Below, in pieces: positions 1 to 9,365 of a stretch of DNA of 64,000 nucleotides. A model generated the notes under the pieces. The model ran no database searches. It worked only from the letters and a program-made list of their open reading frames with translations, and had not been told where the DNA came from. The translations under genes were made by a program, and so were the position numbers. Within the stretch, counting starts at the first letter, position 1. The number at the start of each line of letters is the position of its first letter. Source of the DNA: Pseudomonas moorei (GTDB taxonomy: Bacteria; Pseudomonadota; Gammaproteobacteria; Pseudomonadales; Pseudomonadaceae); NCBI RefSeq assembly GCF_008801475.1, contig NZ_VZPP01000010.1, positions 186,001 to 250,000 of the forward strand, written 5' to 3'.

Positions 1-136
1 GCGCCACGTTCAACCCTTTGCCTGCGGCGTGGGTGTGCATCGCATCGCTGCGATTGACCTGACCCGGTTCCAGGCGCGGTAACTGGACGGTGAGGTCCAG
101 CGCCGGGTTGAGGGTCAGGGTTAATATCCTGGCCAT
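1..136 (-). CDS. fruK: 1-phosphofructokinase, N-terminal part (cut by window edge)
   Basis: Only the first 45 or so codons are present; the gene continues beyond the left edge. The visible N-terminus reads MARILTLTLNPALDLTV and continues to a HAAGKGLNVA motif, the usual start of PfkB-family 1-phosphofructokinases, which phosphorylate fructose-1-phosphate to fructose-1,6-bisphosphate. The ATG overlaps the fruB stop by one base (TAATG), so the two are translationally coupled. The order fruB-fruK, with fruA expected next, is the standard Pseudomonas fructose phosphotransferase operon. Confidence 0.9.
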   Translation of the reverse strand, partial: MARILTLTLNPALDLTVQLPRLEPGQVNRSDAMHTHAAGKGLNVA

Positions 137-2997
137 TACAGGGCCTCCACTAATGCGCGCACTTCGTTGGCGCTGCCCACGGCGAGCGCCGCTTGGGCAA
201 GGGTTTTCGTCTGGCTCAGGCTGAGTTCACGGATCCGCGCCTTGACCTCGGGAATGCTGCGCCCCGATACGCTCAACTCGTCCACACCGAGCCCGACCAG
301 CACCGGCACCGCCAGCGGGTCGGCCGCCAGTTCGCCGCAGACACCGACCCACTTGCCATGGGCATGGGCGGCGCGCACGGTGATGTCGATCAGTTGCAAC
401 ACCGCCGGATGCAGGCCATCGGCCTGGGCCGACAAGGTCGGATGTCCACGGTCGATGGCCAGGGTGTATTGCGTCAGGTCGTTGGTGCCAACGCTGAAGA
501 AGTCCACCTCTTTGGCCAGCACCGGCGCCAGCAATGCCGCGGACGGCACTTCGATCATGATCCCCAGTTGCAGGTCCGCGACCGGAATTTCCAGGCGCAG
601 GCGTTCGGTCATGTCCCGGGCCTGGCGCCACTCATCGACGCTGCCGACCATCGGGAACATGATCCGCAGCGGACGGTTGTCGGCCGCTCGCAGCAAGGCG
701 CGCAACTGCGCTTCCATGATGTGTGGCCGTTGCAGGGTCAGGCGAATGCCACGAACACCGAGGAACGGGTTTTCTTCCTTGGCGATCGGCCAATAGGGCA
801 GCGGTTTGTCGCCGCCAACATCAAGGGTGCGCACCACCAGGGGTCGGCCTGCCAGGCCATCGAGGACACGCCGGTATTCGACCTCCTGGGTCGCCTCGTC
901 CGGGGCTTGCGGGTGCGCCATGAAAATCAGTTCGGTGCGCAACAGGCCAATGCCTTCGGCCCCCTGCTCCACCGCTCCGGTCACGCCAGCGCTTTCACCG
1001 ATGTTGGCAAACACTTCGACCGCATGACCGTCGCGGGTCACGGCCGGTTGATGGCGCTGTTCAGCGGCCACCTTCAATCGTTGTTCACGGGTGTCGCGTT
1101 CTTCAGTGGCCCGTTGCAGCGTTGCGCTATCGGCGTCCACATGCAGGCGACCGCGTTGGCCATCGATCAGCAACGGCGTGCCCGGCGCCAGCAGCAACAC
1201 GGCCGGACCGGCACCGACCAATGCCGGAATACCGAGCGCCCGGGCAACGATCGCACTGTGGGCAGTAGCGCCGCCGCGAGCGGTGAGGATGCCTGCCACG
1301 CGAGTCGGGTCCAGACGCGCAACGTCGGATGGACCGACTTCGTCCATCACCAGAATGTACGGTTGCTCGGGTTCGCTCGGGGTTTCGATCCCGCAGAGCG
1401 TCGCCAACACCCGACGACCGATATCACGCAAATCGGCAGCGCGTTCGGCCAGCAAGGCGTCCTGCAGCGCTTCCTGCTGCCGGGCCGCCGCTTCGATCAC
1501 CGACATCCAGGCCGCTTCCGCGCTTTCGCCCTGCTTGAGACGGGTGTCGACTTCATCGGTCAATTCCGGGTCGTCGAGCATTTCCTGGTGGGTGACGAAA
1601 ATTTCGCGAATGGCCTTGGCCTTGCTGCGCTCGATCAAACCACCGATGTCGCGACGCACATCCGCCAGCGCCTGCTTAAGACGATCGCGTTCGATGGCGG
1701 CGGATTCACCTCGCAGCGGGTAGTCGATGGCTTGCAGCACTTGAATATGCGCCGGGCCGATGGCGATACCCGGTGCGGCGGCGATGGCTTGAATCACGCT
1801 ACCGGACGCCGGGGCGAGCAGCACCTGGGCGGTCTCGACAAACTCTTCGCGCGGCTGGCTGACGGGTGGCAGCGGCTCGATTTCTTCACCGAGGCCTTCT
1901 TCGATGGCAGCCAACAACGCGGGCAGGGCATCGGCGGCGATGCTCGGCTCGGCGATGATTTCCAGCACCTGACCACGACGGGCGCCGAGGCTGAGCAACT
2001 TGCTCAGGCTCTTGACCGATACTGCGCTGTCCTGACCATCGACGATGCGGATGCGAATTTCACCTTCAAAACTCTTTGCCAGTTGCGCGAGGATCTTCGC
2101 CGGCCGCGCATGCAAACCGTGGGCATTGGCCAGGGCGATCCGAGCATTCGGCCAGTCCGCCGGCAGTTCACCGCCGAGGACTTCAAGCACCGCGCGGCAA
2201 CTGGTGGCACGGCCCAATTCGTGGCCGCGACCTTCAATCAATAACGCGCACAGTCGCTCCAGCAAGGCTTGATGGGCCTCACCCAGGCTGGCCAGGCAGA
2301 ACAACCCGTGCAGCGGCTGACCGAGGTAACGCAGCGGTTTGTCCGGGGTCACGAACGCCAGCCCGGGGCGTTTCACTGTTTGCTCACTGTGCAGCCACCA
2401 CAGCCCATCGCCCAGGGGCAGCGCCTCGACCTGTTGCAACACGGCGGAGAAACCGTTGCTGACGCAGTCGGCCTGACGCAACAAACGCGCACCGCGCCAG
2501 ACCAGCTCTTCGAAATCTTCGGCCGCCACACCCAGGCCAATCATCTGCGCATCCAGCGCCAATTCCTGCGGCGCGCCTTGCAGCAGTTTCAGCAGCGCCT
2601 CGGCGGAACTGGCGCGGCGCAGGGCCTGGCCCAGATCGGTCTCGCCCAGGGCGCGGGTCAGCAATTGCAGCAGGCGCAGGTGTTCATCGGATTTGGCGGC
2701 GATGCCAATGGCCAGGTAGACGATCTGCCCGTCGCCCCAGTCAACGCCATCGGGAAACTGCATCAGGCGCACACCCGTGGTGAATACCTGATCGCGGGTT
2801 TCCGGGGTGCCGTGGGGGATGGCGATACCTTGACCGAGAAAGGTCGAGCCCTGGGCTTCGCGCGCCTGCAAGCCCGCGAGATAACCATCGGCAACCAGAC
2901 CATCGGTAACCAGATGCCGGGCCAGCAACTGCAAGGCTGCGGACTTATCCACAGCCGACTGGCCCATGGATATCTGCTCTATGGTGAGCTCGAGCAT
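136..2997 (-). CDS. fruB: Fructose PTS multiphosphoryl transfer protein (EIIA-HPr-EI fusion)
   Basis: A 953-residue cytoplasmic phosphotransferase that carries phosphate from PEP through EI, HPr and EIIA to the membrane component FruA. Domain order: an EIIA-Fru domain at about 1-145 with the phospho-histidine in IPHGT (His62); a spacer; an HPr domain near 285-370 with GLHARPA; and enzyme I over the last 550 residues with GGATAHSAIVA (active His), RTLDVGGDKPL and GVCGELAAD. I chose the ATG at 2997 (MLELTIEQ) because AAGGAG lies just upstream; a longer reading from a GTG at 3015 would put that ribosome site inside the gene. It is first in the fru operon, downstream of a Cra-type operator. Confidence 0.96.
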   Translation of the reverse strand: MLELTIEQISMGQSAVDKSAALQLLARHLVTDGLVADGYLAGLQAREAQGSTFLGQGIAIPHGTPETRDQVFTTGVRLMQFPDGVDWGDGQIVYLAIGIAAKSDEHLRLLQLLTRALGETDLGQALRRASSAEALLKLLQGAPQELALDAQMIGLGVAAEDFEELVWRGARLLRQADCVSNGFSAVLQQVEALPLGDGLWWLHSEQTVKRPGLAFVTPDKPLRYLGQPLHGLFCLASLGEAHQALLERLCALLIEGRGHELGRATSCRAVLEVLGGELPADWPNARIALANAHGLHARPAKILAQLAKSFEGEIRIRIVDGQDSAVSVKSLSKLLSLGARRGQVLEIIAEPSIAADALPALLAAIEEGLGEEIEPLPPVSQPREEFVETAQVLLAPASGSVIQAIAAAPGIAIGPAHIQVLQAIDYPLRGESAAIERDRLKQALADVRRDIGGLIERSKAKAIREIFVTHQEMLDDPELTDEVDTRLKQGESAEAAWMSVIEAAARQQEALQDALLAERAADLRDIGRRVLATLCGIETPSEPEQPYILVMDEVGPSDVARLDPTRVAGILTARGGATAHSAIVARALGIPALVGAGPAVLLLAPGTPLLIDGQRGRLHVDADSATLQRATEERDTREQRLKVAAEQRHQPAVTRDGHAVEVFANIGESAGVTGAVEQGAEGIGLLRTELIFMAHPQAPDEATQEVEYRRVLDGLAGRPLVVRTLDVGGDKPLPYWPIAKEENPFLGVRGIRLTLQRPHIMEAQLRALLRAADNRPLRIMFPMVGSVDEWRQARDMTERLRLEIPVADLQLGIMIEVPSAALLAPVLAKEVDFFSVGTNDLTQYTLAIDRGHPTLSAQADGLHPAVLQLIDITVRAAHAHGKWVGVCGELAADPLAVPVLVGLGVDELSVSGRSIPEVKARIRELSLSQTKTLAQAALAVGSANEVRALVEAL

Positions 2998-3133
2998 GCT
3001 TTCTCCTTTTGGCACCTGTTGGCACCAGGTATTGTTTTGATTGATTCAGCTTAGGCGCTTGTCCTGTGACAGTCTTCAGCGGTTTCGTGGCAGAACCGGC
3101 CAAAGGCGCCCATAACGTAGAAAATACGCTTGC

Positions 3134-3145
3134 TGAAACGTTTAA
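3134..3145 (-). promoter_or_regulatory. Cra (FruR) operator upstream of fruB
   Basis: The 12-mer TGAAACGTTTAA on the plus strand reads TTAAACGTTTCA on the minus strand. That is the operator form reported for Pseudomonas putida Cra, relieved by fructose-1-phosphate. It sits about 140 bp upstream of fruB in the fruB/cra divergent region. The match is seen directly; function is inferred. Confidence 0.8.
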
Positions 3146-3290
3146 TCTAGATTGATTGGCACGTTACTCGATAATGGCCCATCCTTGAAGTCCAACTTGT
3201 CGGCTGCGCGAAGGCGGGATCGCCTGCGCGAATCGGTTAGGATTGGCAAAAAATGTCGAGGCAAGCTCGAAAAAACAAGGAAATCCCGGG

Positions 3291-4286
3291 TTGAAACTCA
3301 GTGATATTGCCCAGTTGGCCGGTGTGTCCGTTACCACCGCCAGCTACGTCATCAATGGCAAGGCCGAACAACAGCGCATCAGTAGCGCCACCGTAGAACG
3401 CGTACGTGCAGTCGTCGAACAACATGGCTTCACGCCCAATCCTCAGGCCGCCGGGCTGCGCAGCCGGCACACCCGCACCCTGGGGTTCATTTTGCCGGAT
3501 CTGGAAAACCCCAGTTACGCACGAATCGCCAAACTGCTGGAACAAGGCGCACGCGCTCGCGGCTATCAGTTGCTGATCGCCAGTTCCGACGACGCGCCGG
3601 ACAGCGAACGGCAATTGCTGAAACTGTTCCGCGCCCGCCGCTGCGATGCCCTGATCGTTGCCAGTTGCCTGCCGCCGGGCGATGACAGCTATCGCCAGTT
3701 GCAGGCCAAGGGCATTCCCATCATCGCGATCGACCGGGTCATGGAGCCAGAGCACTTCTGCTCGGTGATCAGCGACGACCGCGAAGCCAGTTTGCAATTG
3801 ACCCGCAGCCTGCTGGACCCGCTGCCCAAGCAGATCGCCTTGATCGGTGCCCGCCCGGAACTGAGCATCAGCCAGGAACGCGCCGCCGGTTTCAAAGAGG
3901 CCTTGAAGGGCTTTAACGGCGAGGTGCTGATCGAACAGGGCGAATCCTTCAGCCGCGAATGTGGCAAACAACTGATGGAAGAGTTACTCCAGCGTGTAGG
4001 GCATTTACCCGAAGCACTGGTGACCACGTCCTATGTATTATTGCAGGGCGTGTTCGATGCCTTGCACGACTTCCCGCTGAAAAACCGCCCGTTGCGCCTC
4101 GGCACGTTCGGCGACACTCAGTTGCTGGACTTCCTGCCACTGCCGGTCAATGCCATGGCCCAGCAGCATCAGCTGATTGCCGACAAGGCCCTCGCACTGG
4201 CCCTGGCTGCCATCGAGCAATCCGATTACCAACCCGGCGTGCAGGCCATCGCGCGCACCTTCAAGCAGCGTATCCGCCAGGACTGA
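3291..4286 (+). CDS. cra: Catabolite repressor/activator Cra (FruR), LacI family
   Basis: A 331-residue LacI-type regulator. The helix-turn-helix is at the very N-terminus (KLSDIAQLAGVSVTTASYVINGKA), followed by a periplasmic-binding-protein-like effector domain, expected to sense fructose-1-phosphate. I place the start at TTG 3291, which has AAGGAA eight bases upstream and gives the normal family N-terminus; an in-frame TTG at 3243 would add 16 residues not typical of the family. It is transcribed divergently from fruB, whose operator lies between them. Confidence 0.9.
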   Translation: MKLSDIAQLAGVSVTTASYVINGKAEQQRISSATVERVRAVVEQHGFTPNPQAAGLRSRHTRTLGFILPDLENPSYARIAKLLEQGARARGYQLLIASSDDAPDSERQLLKLFRARRCDALIVASCLPPGDDSYRQLQAKGIPIIAIDRVMEPEHFCSVISDDREASLQLTRSLLDPLPKQIALIGARPELSISQERAAGFKEALKGFNGEVLIEQGESFSRECGKQLMEELLQRVGHLPEALVTTSYVLLQGVFDALHDFPLKNRPLRLGTFGDTQLLDFLPLPVNAMAQQHQLIADKALALALAAIEQSDYQPGVQAIARTFKQRIRQD

Positions 4287-4289
4287 ACC

Positions 4290-5066
4290 GTGGAGCTGAT
4301 CGACAGCCACACCCATCTGGACTTTCCCGATTTCGACAAGGATCGTCGGGCGCTACTGGCGCAAAGTCGCGCCCTCGGGGTACGAAGGATGGTGGTGCTG
4401 GGGGTTTATCAGGGTAATTGGCAACGCGTCTGGGATCTGGTGCAAAGCGATCCCGACCTGCATGCCGCGTTCGGTCTGCATCCCGTGTATCTGGACGATC
4501 ATCGGCCCGAAGATTTACGCGAACTCGGTGAGTGGCTGACCCGTCTGGCCGGTCACCGACAGTTGTGCGCAGTGGGTGAGATTGGCCTGGATTACTTCAT
4601 CGAAACCCTCGACCGCGAACGCCAGCAAGTGTTGTTCGACGCACAGCTGCAACTGGCCGCGGAGTTCAATCTGCCGGCGCTGATCCATGTGCGACGCAGT
4701 CATGCGGCGGTCATTGCCACGCTCAAACGCTTTCGCCTGCCACGCGCCGGCATCATCCACGCCTTCGCCGGCAGCAAGGAAGAGGCGCGCGAATACATCA
4801 AGCTCGGCTTCAAACTGGGCCTCGGCGGTGCCGCCACCTGGCCCCAGGCGCTGCGCATGCACCGGGTCCTCGCCGAGCTGCCGCTCGAATCGGTGGTTCT
4901 GGAGACTGACTCACCCGACATGGCACCGGCCATGTATCCCGGCCAACGCAACAGCCCGGCGCACCTGCCTGCCATTTGTGCAGCACTGGCTGGCATCATG
5001 GCGATCAGCCCCGAGCAACTGGCGGCTGTCAGCACGGCCAATGCCTGCGAGTTGTTCAACTGGTAA
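4290..5066 (+). CDS. TatD-family metal-dependent hydrolase (putative DNase)
   Basis: A 258-residue TIM-barrel hydrolase. Metal ligands are visible: the N-terminal DSHTHLDF (HxH), the glutamate in GEIGLDY, histidines in HVRRSH and IHAFAG, and the aspartate in ETDSPD near residue 205. Family members are Mg-dependent 3'-5' nucleases or deacylases; the substrate here cannot be told. Start is GTG at 4290, three bases after the cra stop, so it is probably cotranscribed with cra, as in other pseudomonads. Confidence 0.85.
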   Translation: MELIDSHTHLDFPDFDKDRRALLAQSRALGVRRMVVLGVYQGNWQRVWDLVQSDPDLHAAFGLHPVYLDDHRPEDLRELGEWLTRLAGHRQLCAVGEIGLDYFIETLDRERQQVLFDAQLQLAAEFNLPALIHVRRSHAAVIATLKRFRLPRAGIIHAFAGSKEEAREYIKLGFKLGLGGAATWPQALRMHRVLAELPLESVVLETDSPDMAPAMYPGQRNSPAHLPAICAALAGIMAISPEQLAAVSTANACELFNW

Positions 5067-5456
5067 TCAGTCGGCGTGAGCCTTGGCGGCCTCAAGCGTC
5101 AACGTCATGTGCTGACGCTGACGGGCAAAGCGCACGGAGATGAAGTAGACGAAAACCGCCAGTAGCGAGCAGTTGAGCTGCTCCCAAACGCTGATCCTGC
5201 CCAGCCACTCCAACAACAACGCCACCATCAATACGGTGCAAACCATGATCAACAGGCTGGCCTTCAACATGGCCAGGGAATCAAGCGACCTGAAGCGCTT
5301 GATCTGTTTCGGGTCGTTCAGTTGCAAGGCTTTTCGGCAGTGTGTGCAGCTGAAGGCTTCGTTGATTGCGATGGCGTTGATCTGCCAGCACTCAAGTAGC
5401 AGCGTGCGCTGGCAATGGGCGCAGCGTCCCTGGATTCCAAGTGTTGCAACAGACAT
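5067..5456 (-). CDS. Small membrane protein with zinc-ribbon-like cysteine pairs
   Basis: A 129-residue protein of unknown function. The N-terminal half has two CxxC pairs (CAHC and CTHC, about 25 residues apart) that look like a zinc ribbon. The C-terminal half has two hydrophobic segments (LKASLLIMVCTVLMVALLL and a second around LLAVFVYFISV) that should span the inner membrane. I use ATG 5456 (MSVATLG) because GGAGG lies upstream; a longer reading to 5501 lacks support. It faces the TatD gene tail to tail. I do not recognise a named family. Confidence 0.7.
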   Translation of the reverse strand: MSVATLGIQGRCAHCQRTLLLECWQINAIAINEAFSCTHCRKALQLNDPKQIKRFRSLDSLAMLKASLLIMVCTVLMVALLLEWLGRISVWEQLNCSLLAVFVYFISVRFARQRQHMTLTLEAAKAHAD

Positions 5457-5687
5457 AGAAAGGCCTCCTCCATGTGGGCACTGAAATGAAACTCCGTTCA
5501 TTGAAGATGAAAAACAGGAACATGCTGAAAAACAGCAGGTTCCTGACGAAATTTGGGACAGGTATTACAGCGTTTTCAGCCACTGATAGAACCCGTGAGA
5601 CTGGACTTGCTCGCGACAGTGAGGTGCCAATCGACAACATTGACCATCACGCCATCATCGCCAACAAGCGAGCCCACAGGGGCCTAT

Positions 5688-7718
5688 CTAGACCCGGAAT
5701 GCGCTAATCAGCTGCTTGAGTTCCACCACCTGAGCCGACAACACGCGACTGGCATCCTCGGTCTGGTGCGCACCTTCAGCGGTTCGTTCGCCAGCGCGAT
5801 TGATTTCGACAATGTTCTGGTCGATATCGTGGGCAACCGCCGTTTGCTGTTCCACGGCTGCGGCAATCTGCTGGTTCTGGTCGACGATCATGCCGACGGC
5901 ACCGAGGATGTTTTCCAGCGCCTGCTGGACCTTTTCCGATTGTCCAACCGTGCCATTGGCCATTTCATGGCTCACCCCCATCGCCTTCACGGCGGCGCCG
6001 ACACCACTGTGGAGCTTGGCGATCATCTGTTCGATTTCTTCGGTCGATTGCTGGGTACGCTTGGCCAGTGTCCGGACCTCGTCTGCCACCACCGCGAACC
6101 CACGCCCCTGCTCGCCAGCCCGCGCGGCTTCGATCGCAGCATTGAGCGCCAACAGGTTGGTCTGTTCGGCGATGCTCTTGATCACCTCCAGCACGCGGCT
6201 GATGGACTGGCTATCACTGGCCAGTTGATTGATCACCAGCACCGACTGATCTATTTCGCTGGCCAGTGCTGCGATGCTGCCTTGCTGGGACTCCACCAGT
6301 CCACGCCCGCTGATGGTTTCATCGTTGACACTGTGGGCACTGCTGACCGCCGCGGCGGCACTGCGCGCCACCTCGAGGGAGGTGGCCGACATCTGGTTCA
6401 TTGCCGTGGCGACTTGCTCGATCTGGCTGCGTTGCCCAGCCACGGCATGGTTGCTTTGCGCAGACACATTCTCGACTTGCCCGGCCTGGCGTTCGACCTC
6501 GCTGACGGTTTGCCCCACGCGCTCGATCAGGTCATGGATTTTCTTCACGGTGCCGTTGAACACCTCGCCCAACTCGCCCAGTTCATCGCGGCTGTTGGCG
6601 CTGAACGTCACCGTCATGTCGCCGGCCGCGACTTTATCCATCACCCCGCCAAGGCGTTTGAGGGTGGTGCGGGTCGAGGCGTAGAAGCCGCCATAGAGAT
6701 AAAAAATCAGCACAAACACCACCGACAGCGCCACAGCCTGCAAAACCATGTGGGTGCGGTTCTGATCCAGGCGTTGCTGCAATTGGGTGCCAAGAAATTT
6801 CAGCGTGGCTTCGTTGAGTTGATACGTCTTGTCCATCAGGCCGGTGACCTGATCGTAGAAACCCTGCCACGGTGCATCGAGGGTGTCGGCCATCACGACC
6901 TGTTCTTCGAACAGTTCACTGGCCTTCTTCAATGTCGCCCGGCTGCTGTCAGCCTGCGCGGCCAGGGTTTCCCGCGCCGCTTTGCTGGAGCCCAATGCGT
7001 CCTGCAACTTCAGGCCATATTCGCCCTGCAATTTTTCGATCTGCGCCAACAGCTCATCGAAACGGGTACTCGAAGCCGAATTGAGAAAGCCCTGCCCCAG
7101 GGAAAAAGAGCCCATGGCACGGCCTTCCCCCAGAAGCTGGGTGACTGGCGGGGTGACATTGGTAATGAGCTCGCTCAACTGACGCATGTCGCTCTCGGTA
7201 TCGCGGCTCAGTCCGGCCTGGCTGGCGACGATCTGGCTGAAAACCTGCGCACTGCCCAGCAACTTGCCGATCATCCCGCTTTTGCTTTGCAGGGAAGTTT
7301 CGCTGTGTTGCGCCTTGAAGGCCGCGATCATTTCATCGCGCTTGGCATCGAACACCGTGATTTGTTCGGGGTCCGTGCTCATCGCGGTCAGCCCTTGCAA
7401 GCGGGTCAGAAGGCTTTGCTCCAGGGCGCTGATCTGCGACTCGACATTGCCCGCCTTGCCCGACTGGCCAAGGGTGACGTTGATCTGCACCAGGTTGTTG
7501 AGGGTTTCCAGATCGCGCCGCAACGCCAGGCTGCTGCCCAACAGGTCGAGGCTTTGCAGTTCGATACGGGTGCCCTGGAATTCGCGATAGGAGTCACGCA
7601 CCAGGTAGAAGTTGGTCACCAGCATCGGCACCAGGAACAGCACGCTGATCAAGCTGAACTTCATGCCAAAGCTCAGGCGATTCATAAGCGCGACGGCGGG
7701 ATAGTGCAAGCTCTTCAC
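5688..7718 (-). CDS. Methyl-accepting chemotaxis protein
   Basis: A 676-residue transducer in the inner membrane. It has one N-terminal membrane segment (about 20-42), a large periplasmic helical sensor region of roughly 280 residues, a second membrane segment around 325-350, a HAMP domain, and a methyl-accepting signalling domain whose hairpin tip reads EQTNLLALNAAIEAARAGE. The C-terminus lacks an obvious CheR-binding pentapeptide. The ligand cannot be predicted. Start is GTG 7718 with GGGAG upstream; an internal ATG (MNRLSFGMK) has no ribosome site. It stands alone. Confidence 0.9.
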   Translation of the reverse strand: MKSLHYPAVALMNRLSFGMKFSLISVLFLVPMLVTNFYLVRDSYREFQGTRIELQSLDLLGSSLALRRDLETLNNLVQINVTLGQSGKAGNVESQISALEQSLLTRLQGLTAMSTDPEQITVFDAKRDEMIAAFKAQHSETSLQSKSGMIGKLLGSAQVFSQIVASQAGLSRDTESDMRQLSELITNVTPPVTQLLGEGRAMGSFSLGQGFLNSASSTRFDELLAQIEKLQGEYGLKLQDALGSSKAARETLAAQADSSRATLKKASELFEEQVVMADTLDAPWQGFYDQVTGLMDKTYQLNEATLKFLGTQLQQRLDQNRTHMVLQAVALSVVFVLIFYLYGGFYASTRTTLKRLGGVMDKVAAGDMTVTFSANSRDELGELGEVFNGTVKKIHDLIERVGQTVSEVERQAGQVENVSAQSNHAVAGQRSQIEQVATAMNQMSATSLEVARSAAAAVSSAHSVNDETISGRGLVESQQGSIAALASEIDQSVLVINQLASDSQSISRVLEVIKSIAEQTNLLALNAAIEAARAGEQGRGFAVVADEVRTLAKRTQQSTEEIEQMIAKLHSGVGAAVKAMGVSHEMANGTVGQSEKVQQALENILGAVGMIVDQNQQIAAAVEQQTAVAHDIDQNIVEINRAGERTAEGAHQTEDASRVLSAQVVELKQLISAFRV

Positions 7719-7839
7719 TGGAAGTCTCCCATTGATTTCTTATTTTTATTGGCAGGCGCAGACAGAGAGCAAATAGCCACTAACCGGCGCTATCTCTGTA
7801 TAACTTAAATCGGCGGGAGGTTTTGTAACTAAAGGTTAA

Positions 7840-7872
7840 CGAGAAAGTTCGCAGCCATCACTGGCTGCGAAC
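7840..7872 (-). terminator. Rho-independent terminator of ampDE
   Basis: An 11-bp perfect stem (GTTCGCAGCCA) with a four-base loop, followed on the minus strand by TTTCTCGTT, about 20 bases after the ampE stop. A second small hairpin (GGGTC/GACCC) lies between it and the stop codon. Confidence 0.75.
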
Positions 7873-7892
7873 ATTGGGTCTTCAGGACCCAA

Positions 7893-8729
7893 TCAGGGCA
7901 GTACCGTCCACAGGGCAAATCCCGCATACCAGAGCACTGCGGCTCGCAGAAGCAACTCCCAGATGCGGTCGAGGTTGTTGATGCCTTCAGGTCCAACCAC
8001 CGGCGCCGGAATTTCACCGGCCACCAGCCCGGCCTTCTCGATCAATTGAGCGGCGCTGATGTTCCAGTTCAGCAGTTCGTGCAACATCACACGACCGACC
8101 GCGACAAAGTTGCCAACCAGGGCGAAACTCGCCGCCAGCAGGCGCACCGGCACCCAATCGAAGGCGTGACGCAGTTGTTTGGCGCGCTCGACCACGGCCG
8201 GGTTTTGCCCGTGCTCTTCGGCCAGCGCCAGCAATCGATAGCTCAGGGCCGCGACCGGGCCCAACAGGAAGTACCAGAAAATCACCGCGAAAAAGCTCTG
8301 GTAGGCCTCCCACAGCAAATGCCCTTCCACTCGCTCAAGCAGTTGTTCACCGCTGTCGGCGCAGATATCCACATCGCGTTTGGCGACAAGGGCCGCGGCT
8401 TGCAGGTCCTCCCGGCGCCAGGCATCGCGAAACGGCCCGAGACCGGCCAGCAGATCACCGCGCCCCAGGCTGTAAATCACCACCAGCAGGTGCACGGGCA
8501 ATGCGAACAGACCGTAGGCCACCGGGGTCAGCACCAGCAACAGCAAACCGAGCAGCGCCACCGGAAACAGCACCATCACGGCCAGGATCAGCCAGGGTCG
8601 ATTGACCAGACGCGTGCTGACCTCAAGCCTGGCCAGTTCACGCAGCCAAAAACCGTCGCGCTGTACACGGTGGCGCAAGGCCGAGAATTTCTCGATCCAG
8701 ACTGCCAACAGCAACACCAGAAAGCTCAT
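7893..8729 (-). CDS. ampE: Membrane protein AmpE
   Basis: A 278-residue inner-membrane protein with several hydrophobic segments (residues 1-12, about 48-95, 140-170, and the C-terminus). It matches AmpE, the partner of AmpD in the beta-lactamase/peptidoglycan recycling locus; its biochemical role is poorly defined. The ATG overlaps the ampD stop by four bases (ATGA), so translation is coupled. The N-terminus MSFLVLLLAVWIEKFSALR is typical. Confidence 0.9.
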   Translation of the reverse strand: MSFLVLLLAVWIEKFSALRHRVQRDGFWLRELARLEVSTRLVNRPWLILAVMVLFPVALLGLLLLVLTPVAYGLFALPVHLLVVIYSLGRGDLLAGLGPFRDAWRREDLQAAALVAKRDVDICADSGEQLLERVEGHLLWEAYQSFFAVIFWYFLLGPVAALSYRLLALAEEHGQNPAVVERAKQLRHAFDWVPVRLLAASFALVGNFVAVGRVMLHELLNWNISAAQLIEKAGLVAGEIPAPVVGPEGINNLDRIWELLLRAAVLWYAGFALWTVLP

Positions 8730-9301
8730 CGTTGCTCCTTTTTTCCCAATGTAGTCTTTGCCAGGGCCGCGCGGTAGCGTGCCCAGTCAAACGCCGGTCC
8801 CGGATCGGTCTTTCGTCCGGGCGCAATGTCGCTATGCCCGCAGATACGCTGTGCCGTGATGGCCGGGAAGACGCTTTGCAATTGAAGCGTCAGCCCCGTC
8901 AACGCGTCATATTGGGCGTCGGTGAACGGCAGATCATCCGTGCCTTCGAGTTCAATGCCCACGGAAAAATCGTTACAGGTCTCGCGCCCCTCGAAATTGG
9001 AAACGCCAGCGTGCCAGGCGCGCTCAAGGCAAGAGACAAACTGGGTGACGGCGCCATCACGCTCAATCAGAAAATGCGCCGACACCCGCAAATCGGCAAT
9101 CCCTTCAAAGTAAGGGTGCTCCGTGACATCCAGGCGATTCTGGAAAAACTCCTGCACCTTGCCCGTGGCAAATTGCGCTGGCGGCAGGCTGATGTTGTGG
9201 ATCACCAGCAGGGAAATTTCGCCCGAGGGGCGCTCGTTGAAGTTGGGCGAGGGGCAGAGGCGCACGTCCTGACACCAACCGCTTGCGGGGTCCAACTGCA
9301 T
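8726..9301 (-). CDS. ampD: 1,6-anhydro-N-acetylmuramyl-L-alanine amidase AmpD
   Basis: A 191-residue cytoplasmic zinc amidase that removes the peptide from anhydro-MurNAc-peptides during cell-wall recycling, so keeping the AmpR inducer low. Amidase_2 fold ligands are visible: His in LLVIHNISLP near residue 35, and His plus Asp in GHSDIAPGRKTDPG near residues 155-165. It is followed by ampE with an ATGA overlap. Loss of ampD typically derepresses AmpC, although no ampC or ampR is in this window. Confidence 0.95.
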   Translation of the reverse strand: MQLDPASGWCQDVRLCPSPNFNERPSGEISLLVIHNISLPPAQFATGKVQEFFQNRLDVTEHPYFEGIADLRVSAHFLIERDGAVTQFVSCLERAWHAGVSNFEGRETCNDFSVGIELEGTDDLPFTDAQYDALTGLTLQLQSVFPAITAQRICGHSDIAPGRKTDPGPAFDWARYRAALAKTTLGKKEQR

Positions 9302-9365
9302 AAAGGTTCCTTCAACGACGACTGTGTGAGTGACCAGTATGCCGCGATAGCCCCTCGGGACGCGA

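Noticed and set aside
193..2244. 683-codon frame on the plus strand
   Set aside because: It lies antisense to fruB, whose domains and motifs are clear; the Gln/His/Arg-rich translation matches no family and is a high-GC shadow.
5553..7808. 751-codon frame on the plus strand
   Set aside because: Antisense to the chemoreceptor, which has intact membrane, HAMP and signalling parts.
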